From: Capnocytophaga leadbetteri
GTDB taxonomy: Bacteria; Bacteroidota; Bacteroidia; Flavobacteriales; Flavobacteriaceae
Length of the DNA: 62,835 nt
Assembly (NCBI RefSeq): GCF_003054025.1
Contig: NZ_QBKG01000011.1
Span: forward strand, 1-62,835
Reading direction: 5' to 3'
The notes beneath the pieces were generated by a model. It saw nothing but the letters and a program-made list of their open reading frames with translations. It was not told the origin of the DNA and made no database searches. Position numbers and translations under genes: made by a program. Position 1 is the stretch's first letter, and every line of letters starts with the position of its first letter. Below, piece after piece: positions 53,814 through 62,482 of the stretch.

Positions 53814-55748
53814 TTATTTGCTTGTGCCGCTGGCACCTAATTTATGATTAATAATTCTATCCATATAATCCTGCATAAAAGCCTTAAGGTCTTTAATGCC
53901 TTTCTGAATTTCAGCATTATCTACCTTACCCAGTAGATTATCCTTCAAAGCCCCATCTTCTTTCTTATAAATACCATTAACTTTAGCATTTTCATCTATA
54001 ATATAGATATAATTACCCTGCATCATTTGGTACATCACCGCATTCGAGATAAAAGCACGTGGTGTTTCATCTGCTACATTACTAAAAAGACTCCGCCCCC
54101 ACGAACGGAAAGGCTTATGATAACCCATCAAATCTACTAATGAGGGGTAAATATCTATCTGTTGGGCTATTTCCGAAGATACTTTAGTAGGCACCAAGTT
54201 AGGATTAGCACTGTAGAACATTATAGCAGCCCCCATACCCGTAATCGGTTCTTTATACAAATCGTAATATATCTGGTTAGGGTGGTCATTTACGAAAGCA
54301 AAAATCGTATTCTCAAACCAAGGTTGTTTCTTAGCACATTCAAAAAACTGTTTCAATGCGTAATCCGTATAACCTATACATTTATGAATTTCCAAATGCC
54401 CCACAGGAAATTTTCCTTCATATTTCTTCGGAATCTGAAAAGGATGATGTGACGAAAGCGTGAAAATAGTACCAAAGAAAGGCTGCTTTTTCTCAGAATA
54501 AGTCCTACACATATACTGAAAGAAAGGCTCGTCCCATATCCCCCAATGTCCATCATCATCAGCGTCGTTATTATATTCTGTTTTACCGTAATAATGGTCA
54601 AAACCTAAGATGTTAGAAAAACCTAAAAATCCCATTGAACCATTAGGAGCCGAGTGGAAAAATGAAGTGTCATACCCCATCTCTTTAGCTATTGAAACTA
54701 ATGATTGAGTAGGCTGTTTCACATAGGGCGAAGAAGTATAAGCTACCTGAAACGAAGGAATACCTGCCAACATAGACGAGATTCCGTGTATAGATTGCCG
54801 CCCTGTACAGTAAGCATTATCAAGCACAAATGAATGTTGTGCAAGCGAATCTAAGAAAGGAGTATAACTCTCAAAATTAGGAATATGCGTCTTAGTATTC
54901 ATACAGCCCCAATACTCCTTACCAAAGCTCTCTAAAATAAACAACACCACATTAGGTTTCTGTACCACCTCACGGCTATACTGCTTAATAGGCTTAATAT
55001 TTCCTTCTATATACGCCTCATCTACCAAATGATATTCTTTAAAACCTTTATTCTTTCCCATACTACGTATAAGGCAGAAAGGCGTGTTGAGTATCGCATC
55101 TGCCTGTGCCGTAATATTCACGTGCCTACTCGCGTCCAACATATTAATAGGACGTGTATCCGAAGTAAAACCACCTCCGCGAATTGCCATCATTATCAGT
55201 GTACCCAATCCTAAAAAGCAAACCGCAGACCACACATAGTAAGGTACTTTTCTCTCAACCTTCACAGGCTTTATTTTCACTAACTTATACAGAAATACCC
55301 ATAAAGCAATAAGCAAAATAAAACCGACAAACATATACCAATAATCTACCAAGAAAGTAAAAAATAAGGTCGCTTTGTTCTGTTCGTGCTCAATAACCGC
55401 AAAAGAAGCCGAAGTAAGACGCGATTTACTGAATGGATAATACACCATATCGATAAAATTAGTGGTGTAAGCTATCGTATTAGGAATAAAATACGCCCAA
55501 AAGACCACTTTCTGAAATTTCGGATGCGTATTTACCCACAAAGGCAACAAACTAAGCAGTATAAACAGTAAATTGATATACATTATAGCACAGTTATCAA
55601 ACGCCAGACCATAGTAGAAAAGGTCAATAGCGCTATAATCACCCATCACATCGTGATTAAAATAGATAAACAAGCCACGTGCTATAGCATAAAAGAAATA
55701 TACCAAGAAAATACGATACAGAAATACTAAATATTCTCTAACCCTCAT
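53814..55748 (-). CDS. LTA-synthase-like membrane sulfatase/phosphotransferase
   Basis: 644 residues. About five N-terminal membrane helices precede a large alkaline-phosphatase-fold domain outside the membrane. Metal and active-site landmarks are VLFILESFGKEYWG, YCTGRQSIHGISSMLAG with the likely nucleophile in this stretch, SSHHPFQIP and FVNDHPNQIYYD. Bacteroidota lack lipoteichoic acid, so it may add phosphoglycerol or phosphoethanolamine to surface glycans or lipids. Substrate not deducible. Confidence 0.85.
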   Translation of the reverse strand: MRVREYLVFLYRIFLVYFFYAIARGLFIYFNHDVMGDYSAIDLFYYGLAFDNCAIMYINLLFILLSLLPLWVNTHPKFQKVVFWAYFIPNTIAYTTNFIDMVYYPFSKSRLTSASFAVIEHEQNKATLFFTFLVDYWYMFVGFILLIALWVFLYKLVKIKPVKVERKVPYYVWSAVCFLGLGTLIMMAIRGGGFTSDTRPINMLDASRHVNITAQADAILNTPFCLIRSMGKNKGFKEYHLVDEAYIEGNIKPIKQYSREVVQKPNVVLFILESFGKEYWGCMNTKTHIPNFESYTPFLDSLAQHSFVLDNAYCTGRQSIHGISSMLAGIPSFQVAYTSSPYVKQPTQSLVSIAKEMGYDTSFFHSAPNGSMGFLGFSNILGFDHYYGKTEYNNDADDDGHWGIWDEPFFQYMCRTYSEKKQPFFGTIFTLSSHHPFQIPKKYEGKFPVGHLEIHKCIGYTDYALKQFFECAKKQPWFENTIFAFVNDHPNQIYYDLYKEPITGMGAAIMFYSANPNLVPTKVSSEIAQQIDIYPSLVDLMGYHKPFRSWGRSLFSNVADETPRAFISNAVMYQMMQGNYIYIIDENAKVNGIYKKEDGALKDNLLGKVDNAEIQKGIKDLKAFMQDYMDRIINHKLGASGTSK

Positions 55749-55766
55749 AATATTTATAGTTGATTT

Positions 55767-56069
55767 TTAAGTAAATTGTAATAATAATATAACAAATGCC
55801 AATACAGTTGAAGCTATAAGTACCCCTCGTGCGCTCTCATTCTTATTTCTATTCAAGAAAATGAAAAACACCAAAAGGTCTAAGGCACCTCCTAAGGCTA
55901 TAAGTTTCCCCAGATAACCTTTATAATAAGCATCTAACAAAGTAATGCGAACGCTGAACTTCGAAAAAATAAGCACATAAGCCAAAATAGCCAACGCATT
56001 AGCCAATAATCCTGCTAAAAAACCAATGATAAGGTCTCTCCTATCCTCATTTATTTTTATAAATCCCAT
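55767..56069 (-). CDS. Small membrane protein of unknown function
   Basis: 100 residues, three hydrophobic helices (LIIGFLAGLLANALAILAYV; LGKLIALGGALDLLVFFIFL; VLIASTVLAFVILLLQFT). It overlaps the end of surE by 13 bases and lies 18 bases before the sulfatase gene, so all three are probably co-transcribed. Not a recognised family with known function. Confidence 0.75.
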   Translation of the reverse strand: MGFIKINEDRRDLIIGFLAGLLANALAILAYVLIFSKFSVRITLLDAYYKGYLGKLIALGGALDLLVFFIFLNRNKNESARGVLIASTVLAFVILLLQFT

Positions 56070-56833
56070 TGCTGTAGTGTTTGAAGATGTTGATGAGCAG
56101 TAAGGTCAAACTGCACAGGCACTACCGATATATATCCATTTTCAAGAGCCCATTGGTCAGTATCAGTACCTTCATCTTGGTTTACAAAAGTACCAGTCAT
56201 CCAGTAGTATACTCTTCCTTGTGGATTTACACGCTTATCAAAGCTCTCAATCCATCTCGAACGTGCCTGACGACATATTTTCACCCCTTTTATTTCTTCT
56301 TTGCGAAGATTAGGGATATTCACATTCAGTACCGTACCCTTAGGCAAGCCATTAGCAAGCACCTTCTCAGCAATATGTTTTATATAGCTACGTGCTTGCG
56401 AAAAATCAGCATTCCAACTTGGGTCTAATAGCGAGAAGCCTATAGCGGGTATTCCTTCAGTTCCAGCTTCGATAGCAGCACTCATTGTACCCGAATATAT
56501 CACATTTATAGAAGCGTTACTCCCGTGATTGATACCACTCACACAGAGGTCAGGCATACGTCCGTTTAGTACCTCGTGTTTAGCAATCTTCACGCAGTCA
56601 GCAGGCGTACCGCTACAAGCGTACTCACGGGTTGCACCGTTTTTAGAAGGCATTGGGTCGCAATACATAGTCGTATCTAAGGTTACCGCGTGACCTTTAC
56701 CACTTTGGGGCGAGTCAGGAGCCACTACCACCACCTCGCCTAATTCATTCATTATCTCTATCAAATAACGGATACCAGGAGCAGTAATACCGTCATCATT
56801 AGTTACTAAAATCAAAGGTTTTTGCATATTCAA
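56057..56833 (-). CDS. surE: 5'/3'-nucleotidase SurE
   Basis: 258 residues. LVTNDDGITAPGI holds the metal-binding Asp-Asp pair, with VVAPDSPQSGKGHAVTL, CVSGINHGSNASINVIYSGT and AAIEAGTEGIPAIGFSL following. Removes phosphate from nucleoside monophosphates in the cytosol, a stress-survival function in other bacteria. Confidence 0.96.
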   Translation of the reverse strand: MNMQKPLILVTNDDGITAPGIRYLIEIMNELGEVVVVAPDSPQSGKGHAVTLDTTMYCDPMPSKNGATREYACSGTPADCVKIAKHEVLNGRMPDLCVSGINHGSNASINVIYSGTMSAAIEAGTEGIPAIGFSLLDPSWNADFSQARSYIKHIAEKVLANGLPKGTVLNVNIPNLRKEEIKGVKICRQARSRWIESFDKRVNPQGRVYYWMTGTFVNQDEGTDTDQWALENGYISVVPVQFDLTAHQHLQTLQQWDL

Positions 56834-56858
56834 AAAAACTTAAAAAAGTATCAGCGCA

Positions 56859-56887
56859 CAAAAGTACAAAATAATTATAAATAACAA
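56859..56887 (-). promoter_or_regulatory. Promoter of the surE operon
   Basis: On the minus strand TTG (56885-56887), 18 bases, TACTTTTG (56859-56866). Confidence 0.62.
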
Positions 56888-56939
56888 ATGATAAATACCA
56901 AATTTTATACTTCCAGATCACATAGCCTCTCACCGAACG

Positions 56940-57006
56940 TTAAGCGAAGGATGAGCGAACAATTAGCGAAGGATAAGCGAAAAATTAGCAAAGGATAAGC
57001 GAAAAA
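56940..57006 (+). repeat. 22-23-base tandem repeat, three units
   Basis: Units start at 56940, 56963 and 56985 with the consensus TTAGCGAAGGATAAGCGAAAA. The reverse complement of its core (TTCGCTCATCCTTCG-like) is present in the repeat at 28014-28142, linking the two intergenic regions. It is followed by a C-rich stretch with no gene. Confidence 0.75.
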
Positions 57007-57093
57007 TAAACATCTTACAAACGCCCTTTCTGCTCGCCCTCCACCTGTCCCACTTGTCTCACAATCGCCGGTGCGGCTCGCACTCCCACTCGT

Positions 57094-57133
57094 CTCAAAC
57101 CTCCCAGCCTTCCCAGCCCTCTCAAACCTCCCA
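57094..57133 (+). repeat. C-rich direct repeat
   Basis: CTCAAACCTCCCA occurs at 57094-57106 and 57121-57133, separated by AGCCTTCCCAGCCC. The reverse complement is related to G-rich tracts at 1699-1718 and 27983-28015. It is conspicuous because the surrounding genome is AT-rich. Confidence 0.6.
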
Positions 57134-57194
57134 TCTATTTCTCACTGATAATAAACAACTTACACACTCCTGTAAAAAAATAAATGTTAAAATA

Positions 57195-57226
57195 TTTGTC
57201 AATTAGAAATATTCATCGTAACTATG
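57195..57226 (+). promoter_or_regulatory. Candidate promoter in front of structured repeat copy B
   Basis: TTTG at 57195-57198, 20 bases, TAACTATG at 57219-57226 (one mismatch in the -7 box). It would place the whole repeat in the 5' leader of the exported-protein operon. Confidence 0.45.
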
Positions 57227-57244
57227 CACCAAAATTAAGCAACC

Positions 57245-57540
57245 AAGAACATTTAAACACTATTTAAATGCAATTAATATAGTGATATAAAGACATAAAA
57301 ATATTAGCGTTTCGCTTTACATTTTCCTATTACAGAAATACGACCAATTTTTCAACACCGGGAAAGTGAAGTGGAAATGCCTACGTTATAAGCGTGGGCA
57401 TTCCTTTTTACTTTGGTGTGCAGCCTTTGGTCGGGCTTCTGTAATAAGTAAAAAAGGAATGCACCGCGTTTTTTTATGTCCCTATATAAACAACAAGGCG
57501 GAAACTGAAAAGCCTGTAACAGAGTAGGTATGATTTTTTA
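57245..57540 (+). repeat. Structured interspersed repeat, copy B (candidate leader RNA)
   Basis: Plus-strand counterpart of 105-405. Helices: 57328-57337 with 57437-57446 and 57341-57347 with 57427-57433 (P1), 57355-57359 with 57415-57419 (P2), 57376-57381 with 57397-57402 (P3). P1 and P2 contain base pairs changed on both sides relative to copy A, which supports real pairing. The competing stem 57390-57404 with 57456-57471 ends in a T run. A further small AGGC...GCCT hairpin and the block AGCCTGTAA-AGAGTAGG follow, ending about 15 bases before the first gene of the operon. No competing promoter is seen between the element and that gene. Confidence 0.7.
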
Positions 57541-57553
57541 ATTTTTTAGAACA

Positions 57554-57925
57554 ATGAAAAAAGTAGTATTGTATGTATTCTTAGCTATCGCATTAGCTTC
57601 CTCTAAAACAGTTTTCTCTCAAACTGTAGTGCAAGGTTTAAAAGTATATGAGGGAAATATTAGCAATATGGAAGTATTTTTTCCTAATCTTAAAAGAGCA
57701 GAGATAAAAAATACTTTTGAGATTACAGATTGGGTTTATCTATCAAATAACAATGTTTATTCTGTCGCTCGTTTTTATTTCCCTGAATATAGAAAATTTA
57801 TGTATTTCCTTATAGAAAACTATACAGAACCCTATAGTGATATATATAAAATCTCAAATACCATTGAATACAATCAATTGATAACTACAATGGAGCGATA
57901 TGGTTATAAAACAACAAGAAATTAA
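57554..57925 (+). CDS. Small exported protein of unknown function
   Basis: 123 residues with a signal peptide (MKKVVLYVFLAIALASSKTVFSQ). The rest is a compact aromatic-rich domain (YSVARFYFPEYRKFMYFLIE). I do not recognise it. First gene of a tightly spaced operon of eight, directly behind the structured repeat. Confidence 0.7.
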   Translation: MKKVVLYVFLAIALASSKTVFSQTVVQGLKVYEGNISNMEVFFPNLKRAEIKNTFEITDWVYLSNNNVYSVARFYFPEYRKFMYFLIENYTEPYSDIYKISNTIEYNQLITTMERYGYKTTRN

Positions 57926-57934
57926 TTAAAAAAT

Positions 57935-58495
57935 ATGAAAAAAGTATTTATCTTATTTTGCCTTATTTTTTCAAATATAGCAATAGCTCAATCAGTAAGA
58001 GAATTAGATGCAAAGAATGGTTTTAGGCATTTTAAGTTAGGAACTACTCCTGCTCAGAATGAAAATATCACAAAAGTAGATAAAGCCAATGAAAACCCTA
58101 ATATTTCCAAATATATTTATGTTGGTAATGCAATAAAAACTATTTTTAATGTGCCTGTTACAGAAGTAATTTTAACATTTTTCAAAAATAAGCTGTGTAG
58201 CATTCAAGTGCTTTTTGGAGATGTAGGAGAAGACAATGAGTTTACAATTACTCAGTATCAAAATATTTTATCTATTTTAGAAAAAGCTTACGGAAAACAA
58301 TGGCACGAACCTTCTAACAGCAGTGGTGTAATAATGAACGGAGCTATTTGGGATGGTACTAAAGTCCGTTTAGAGCTATTTAGAGTAAATTTCTCTAAAG
58401 ACTACAACAATCCTTCAGACTATGACCACAACAGCGGTTACATTCAAGTTTTTGACAAGGAAATGAATAGACAAAGAGCATTAAGCGAATTTTAA
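57935..58495 (+). CDS. Small exported protein of unknown function
   Basis: 186 residues with a signal peptide (MKKVFILFCLIFSNIAIAQS). It contains FRHFKLGTTP near the mature start and a long mixed alpha/beta body including ILSILEKAYGKQW. The segment order (a FxLG opening, then a YG-K-W motif) resembles uncharacterised Bacteroidota periplasmic proteins. It follows the previous gene by 9 bases. Confidence 0.7.
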   Translation: MKKVFILFCLIFSNIAIAQSVRELDAKNGFRHFKLGTTPAQNENITKVDKANENPNISKYIYVGNAIKTIFNVPVTEVILTFFKNKLCSIQVLFGDVGEDNEFTITQYQNILSILEKAYGKQWHEPSNSSGVIMNGAIWDGTKVRLELFRVNFSKDYNNPSDYDHNSGYIQVFDKEMNRQRALSEF

Positions 58496-58507
58496 AAATA
58501 ACACAAT

Positions 58508-58748
58508 ATGAGAAGATTAATTTACCTTTTAAGTTTTTTTATTTGTTTATATTGGATATGAACAAGTGAATGATAATCTTAGAAAAACAACTGAACAAGG
58601 AGATGCAAAAGCTCAGAATAACTTAGCTGCTTGCTATTATCTTGGAAAAGGAATTAAAAAGTCTAAAAGTAAAGCTATATTTTGGCTTCGTAAGGCTTGT
58701 GAAAACTTCAATGACAAAGTTTGTAAAATGTTAAACCAAATAAAATAA
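58508..58748 (+). pseudogene. Sel1-repeat exported protein with frameshift in a T7 run
   Basis: An ATG at 58508 opens a signal-peptide-like frame (MRRLIYLLSFF...) that stops at 58561. The Sel1-type segment AKAQNNLAACYYLGKGIKKS continues in another frame to 58748. Removing one T from the run of seven at 58534-58540 joins them into a natural sequence (MRRLIYLLSFLFVYIGYEQV, then NDNLRKTTEQGDAKAQ). The gene is therefore disrupted, phase-variable, or affected by a sequencing error. The intact product would be about 79 residues with a single Sel1 repeat, short for the family. Confidence 0.7.
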
Positions 58749-58759
58749 ATATCATAATA

Positions 58760-59569
58760 ATGAAAAAAGTATTGTTTATCTGTATGTTACTTGCTTTGGT
58801 TTCTTGTGAATCAGAAGAGACTAAAATCAATAAAGCAAAAGAAGTGGTAAGTATTTTTGCAAGTAATACTACATTTGGAAATTTAGAAAAACTGACTTTA
58901 TATTATCCTAATATGAAAGAGCTAAAAGGGCGTTTTTTGGTGTTGAAAGATTTTCAAATATTAAATGCTGTACTAAACGAGAAAACGATTTCTATAATAG
59001 GAAAAGCACAAGGAAATGAGGTGCTTTTTGAAGTTAAGAAGGAAAATGGGAAGTACATTATCACAAAAACAAAAGGACTTTCTATGTTTGTATATTCTAA
59101 CCTTTACAAGTATTGCAAACAGATTGGTTGTATGAAAGGAGATAACTATGATGTTGAAATCTCTAAAATTTGTTCTGAAAAAGAGTTTCAGTTTTATAGT
59201 TTAGTAGAGATTATTAAAAGAGAAATCGAACAAAATGTTCGTTTAGAAAATCACACTGTTCAAGGTGGATATGGATATGTTACAGGGAATATTACCTACA
59301 AAAATTACTCAAATTTTACAATCCCTCGTGATACATACAATTTATATGTTGAGTATCTTAACAGCAAAGGAAAAGTACTCTTTAAGGAAAAAACTGTTGA
59401 ATTTACTACACTAACTTATGGTGAAAGTAATACAACTTGGGTATCGAAAGATGTTCAAGGAGCAAGCAAAATAGCTGTTTCATTAGAAATAACAAACACT
59501 GATTTTATTGAAAAAATACTAGCCGAACACGCAAAAGGAAATGATTGTACCTTTTCTAATAACCTATAA
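58760..59569 (+). CDS. Lipoprotein of unknown function
   Basis: 269 residues with a lipobox (LALVSCES, Cys16). An N-terminal half with EVLFEVKKENGKYIITKTKG is followed by a C-terminal beta-domain (YGYVTGNITYKNYSNFTIPR, then VEYLNSKGKVLFKEKTVEF) that looks like an immunoglobulin-like or FxLYD-type fold. Fourth gene of the operon. Confidence 0.72.
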   Translation: MKKVLFICMLLALVSCESEETKINKAKEVVSIFASNTTFGNLEKLTLYYPNMKELKGRFLVLKDFQILNAVLNEKTISIIGKAQGNEVLFEVKKENGKYIITKTKGLSMFVYSNLYKYCKQIGCMKGDNYDVEISKICSEKEFQFYSLVEIIKREIEQNVRLENHTVQGGYGYVTGNITYKNYSNFTIPRDTYNLYVEYLNSKGKVLFKEKTVEFTTLTYGESNTTWVSKDVQGASKIAVSLEITNTDFIEKILAEHAKGNDCTFSNNL

Positions 59570-59580
59570 AATTAAGAACA

Positions 59581-60534
59581 ATGAAAAAAATATTATTTTT
59601 AATAGTGTGCTTTTTGCCTTTTGTTGTAGCTTGCACACAAGAAAATAAAATAAAGAATGATCTAACTGAACTCGAATTGAAAGACAAGGTTAAATCATTA
59701 AAAATTATCCATTATGAACCTATTGATAAATTTGGCGAGATTACTGCAGGAGAAAGATTAGAAGGCAATAGATCTTATAGTTTTAATGAACAGGGGTTTA
59801 TATTATCTTTCGATACTTTTGGAAAAGATGGAGAAATTAAAACTTCTCAAAAAATAATTTACAACGAACAAAATAAGAAAAGTGAAATACGTGCTCTAAA
59901 TATAGTTGATTTAGGCGATACAAAAATAAATTTTGAAAGTAAATCAGTTTACAAATATAATTCAGAAGGGAATAATGTAGAGATACTTACTTTTGCAGGA
60001 GATAAAGAAACAGCTAAAGAAGTGTATCAGTACAATTTAAAAAATGAAAAAATAGAAGGAAGAACAATATTCTTTCAAGATGATGGAAAAGAAATATTTG
60101 GAGGGAAAGAAATCTATAAGTATGATGATAAAGGCAATTTGATTGAACAAATTGGCTACTCTTCTAACGGAGATGAAACTACGAGAAGTCTTTTTGTCTA
60201 CGATCAAAAAAATAATAAAGTAGAAGAGGCTTCTTATAAACAAAACACTTTGGAAGAAAAACGATTTTTCAAGTATAATAATCAAAATAGAAAAATAAAA
60301 GAGTTAGTTAATCTACCCAATTCTAAATATGAGTTGGTATTTTATTTTCAATATGATAATAATGGAAATGAGTTGAGTTCTGAGGGTGTGCTTAATATGA
60401 ACTTAGAAAATAGAATTCTTAGAAAAGATTCCTATAAGTATATTTATGATGATAAAGGGAATTGGACAAAGAAAATCATCTATGAAAATGGCATAGCTAA
60501 GTTTATCACAAAAAGAATTTTTGAATATTACTAA
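59581..60534 (+). CDS. Lipoprotein with YD-like repeats, paralogue 1
   Basis: 317 residues, lipobox FVVACTQ. After LKDKVKSLKIIHYEPIDKFG comes a series of ~30-35-residue repeats built on Y(K/Q)Yxx(K/E)xN, such as SVYKYNSEGNNVE, EIYKYDDKGNLIE, FVYDQKNNKVE, FKYNNQNRKIKE and YKYIYDDKGNWTKK. They resemble shortened Rhs/YD repeats, which in larger proteins form a beta-cage, but there is no toxin core. Clearly related to the next gene. Confidence 0.75.
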   Translation: MKKILFLIVCFLPFVVACTQENKIKNDLTELELKDKVKSLKIIHYEPIDKFGEITAGERLEGNRSYSFNEQGFILSFDTFGKDGEIKTSQKIIYNEQNKKSEIRALNIVDLGDTKINFESKSVYKYNSEGNNVEILTFAGDKETAKEVYQYNLKNEKIEGRTIFFQDDGKEIFGGKEIYKYDDKGNLIEQIGYSSNGDETTRSLFVYDQKNNKVEEASYKQNTLEEKRFFKYNNQNRKIKELVNLPNSKYELVFYFQYDNNGNELSSEGVLNMNLENRILRKDSYKYIYDDKGNWTKKIIYENGIAKFITKRIFEYY

Positions 60535-60545
60535 AAAACACACTT

Positions 60546-61370
60546 ATGAAACTAATATTTTTTTTGTTGAGCTTCATGGCTTTGGTAGCTTGTGAGAGCA
60601 AAAGTAGTAAAACTGACTGGGATAAACAGAATTTAAAAGGCAAGGTGAAATCCATAAAAGAAACACCTTATGAAGCTATAGGATATTCAGGTGAATATCA
60701 CAAGGGAAATTTAGCTCCAAGAGGCTTTGCTAATAATGAATTCTCTTTTAACAAGACAGGAAAATTACTTAAAGAAATTTCCTATAATAAAAATGGGGGA
60801 GTGTCTAATATTTATACTTATAATTATGATAGTAAAGGATTATTATTAAGCAAAGACACTTATGACAGTAAAGGAAAATTCGAAGAAAAATCAGTTTATA
60901 AACATGATTTCCAAGGTAATATAACAGAAGAAAACTTATATAATACTAATGGAAAATTAAAATCCAATAATTATTATATCTATAGATATGATGAAAAAGG
61001 AAATCAAGTAGAACGTTATGTATTCGTTTATGGAACAGATGAGGAAGGTAATTTTTCCTTTGATGAAAATGGCACTGCGAAAATTGAAATCATCCATAAA
61101 GAAGAAAATTCGTATGACCAAAAAGGAAATAAAATAAAAAGCACAATTCAAGATCTCATTTTTGGTAAAACAGAAATTTCCTATGAGTATGATAATAGTG
61201 GCAACTTAGTTAGAAAAATTGAAGCAGGGGGAGTATTGGACGGAAAAGAAAACATAACTTGTAAATACAAGTTTGACAGTAAAGGCAATTGGATAGAAAT
61301 GACTAAAACAATAACATCTCAAGGGCACAGTAAAAATTTAATCATAGAACGAAATATAGAATACTATTAG
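60546..61370 (+). CDS. Lipoprotein with YD-like repeats, paralogue 2
   Basis: 274 residues, lipobox ALVACES. It has the same layout as the preceding gene: LKGKVKSIKETPYEAIG, then repeats such as YNYDSKGLLLSKDTYD, YKHDFQGNITEE, YRYDEKGNQVE, YDQKGNKIKS and YEYDNSGNLVRK, ending RNIEYY like the first copy's RIFEYY. This indicates tandem duplication followed by divergence. Role unknown; it could bind sugars or proteins at the surface. Confidence 0.75.
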   Translation: MKLIFFLLSFMALVACESKSSKTDWDKQNLKGKVKSIKETPYEAIGYSGEYHKGNLAPRGFANNEFSFNKTGKLLKEISYNKNGGVSNIYTYNYDSKGLLLSKDTYDSKGKFEEKSVYKHDFQGNITEENLYNTNGKLKSNNYYIYRYDEKGNQVERYVFVYGTDEEGNFSFDENGTAKIEIIHKEENSYDQKGNKIKSTIQDLIFGKTEISYEYDNSGNLVRKIEAGGVLDGKENITCKYKFDSKGNWIEMTKTITSQGHSKNLIIERNIEYY

Positions 61371-61372
61371 CA

Positions 61373-61729
61373 ATGAAAAGAATAATCTTACTCCTCGCAA
61401 TATTTTTAACTTTGGTTGCTTGTAATCAAAGAAAGAGTTATTACAATGATGATAGCTCTGAAAGCTATGAAGAAAGCACTTTCTATAAGGAGGAAGAAGA
61501 ATATCCTGATGGTACTTACGAAGCTGAAGTAAAAGTTTACAATCCTGATACAGGACACAAAGCTACTTATACATTAGACGTAGAAGTAGAAGACGCCGAG
61601 CTTACCAAAATATATTGGAATAATGGTGGATGGTTAGACGATAGCCATTTCTCTCCTGTAGATATCAGTGATGGTTCAGCCTCATTTGAGGATGATAGAG
61701 GTCGTGAATACAAAGTTGAACTCAATTAA
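61373..61729 (+). CDS. Small lipoprotein, conserved hypothetical type
   Basis: 118 residues, lipobox LVACNQ, then an acidic Tyr/Glu-rich linker and a compact beta-domain: PDGTYEAEVKVYNPDTGHKA, LDVEVEDAELTKIYWNNGGW and LDDSHFSPVDISDG. This domain occurs in many uncharacterised Bacteroidota proteins. It starts 2 bases after the previous stop. Confidence 0.75.
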   Translation: MKRIILLLAIFLTLVACNQRKSYYNDDSSESYEESTFYKEEEEYPDGTYEAEVKVYNPDTGHKATYTLDVEVEDAELTKIYWNNGGWLDDSHFSPVDISDGSASFEDDRGREYKVELN

Positions 61730-61740
61730 ATTCTACTCTA

Positions 61741-62262
61741 ATGAAAAACCTCCTTCTCATCATCACTTTATTTACTTCCTTATCTCTCTTTTCACAAGTG
61801 AGAAAAGAAGTAGAAAATGGTATTTGGGTAACCTTCCCTAAAAATCCACAATATAGTATGGCACAGGGGGCACGACAATATATTGCTCAAACAGATAATG
61901 CAGTCTATATGGTGCAGAGTATAGATCTACCACAACGTTCTCAGTACTTAGTAGCTGAAAGAAATTTCTCAGAGGCTGAGAAAAAAGAAGTAGCAGATAG
62001 TTTTCTCAACAACTATACTCAAGGAGTAATGGCTTCCTCAGGAAATACTGCACAGGTAAGCCCTATCAAAAAGGGAACTCATTATGGTAGAAAAATAAGT
62101 TATTCTGCAATTAATCCTATAACGGGTGAAGTTACTAAATGCTGTAGTGTAGTGCTTTTTGTTCGTGCTAAGGTAGTCTCTATAGAATGTATTACAATAG
62201 ATAACAGAGAGCAAGCTATTACTGAGATGAATCTTTTTTTAAACTCTATTACAGCTAAATAA
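61741..62262 (+). CDS. Small exported protein of unknown function
   Basis: 173 residues with a signal peptide (MKNLLLIITLFTSLSLFSQV). The mature part has FPKNPQYSMAQGARQYIAQT and a later VVLFVRAKVVSIECITID strand pair. No family recognised. Last gene of the operon, followed by a terminator. Confidence 0.72.
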   Translation: MKNLLLIITLFTSLSLFSQVRKEVENGIWVTFPKNPQYSMAQGARQYIAQTDNAVYMVQSIDLPQRSQYLVAERNFSEAEKKEVADSFLNNYTQGVMASSGNTAQVSPIKKGTHYGRKISYSAINPITGEVTKCCSVVLFVRAKVVSIECITIDNREQAITEMNLFLNSITAK

Positions 62263-62278
62263 AGCTATCTTTATTCTC

Positions 62279-62307
62279 AAAAAAGCTACCCCACAGGTAG
62301 CTTTTTT
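62279..62307 (+). terminator. Terminator of the exported-protein operon
   Basis: AAAAAAGCTACC and GGTAGCTTTTTT pair over 12 bases around CCACA. Confidence 0.9.
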
Positions 62308-62482
62308 CTCTCTTTAGTACAAGCTCGCAGTTTGTATTTTTCTTTTTAAAGTTGCTTTTACAACCTTATTCCATTAAGAGACAACTATTTGCTTAAGAAC
62401 AAAAATAGCTGCAATTTTGCAGCCTAAAAAACGTGTTCTTTGATATTTTGTTTAGTATGGTATCGCTCTGTTTTTTTAAAAC

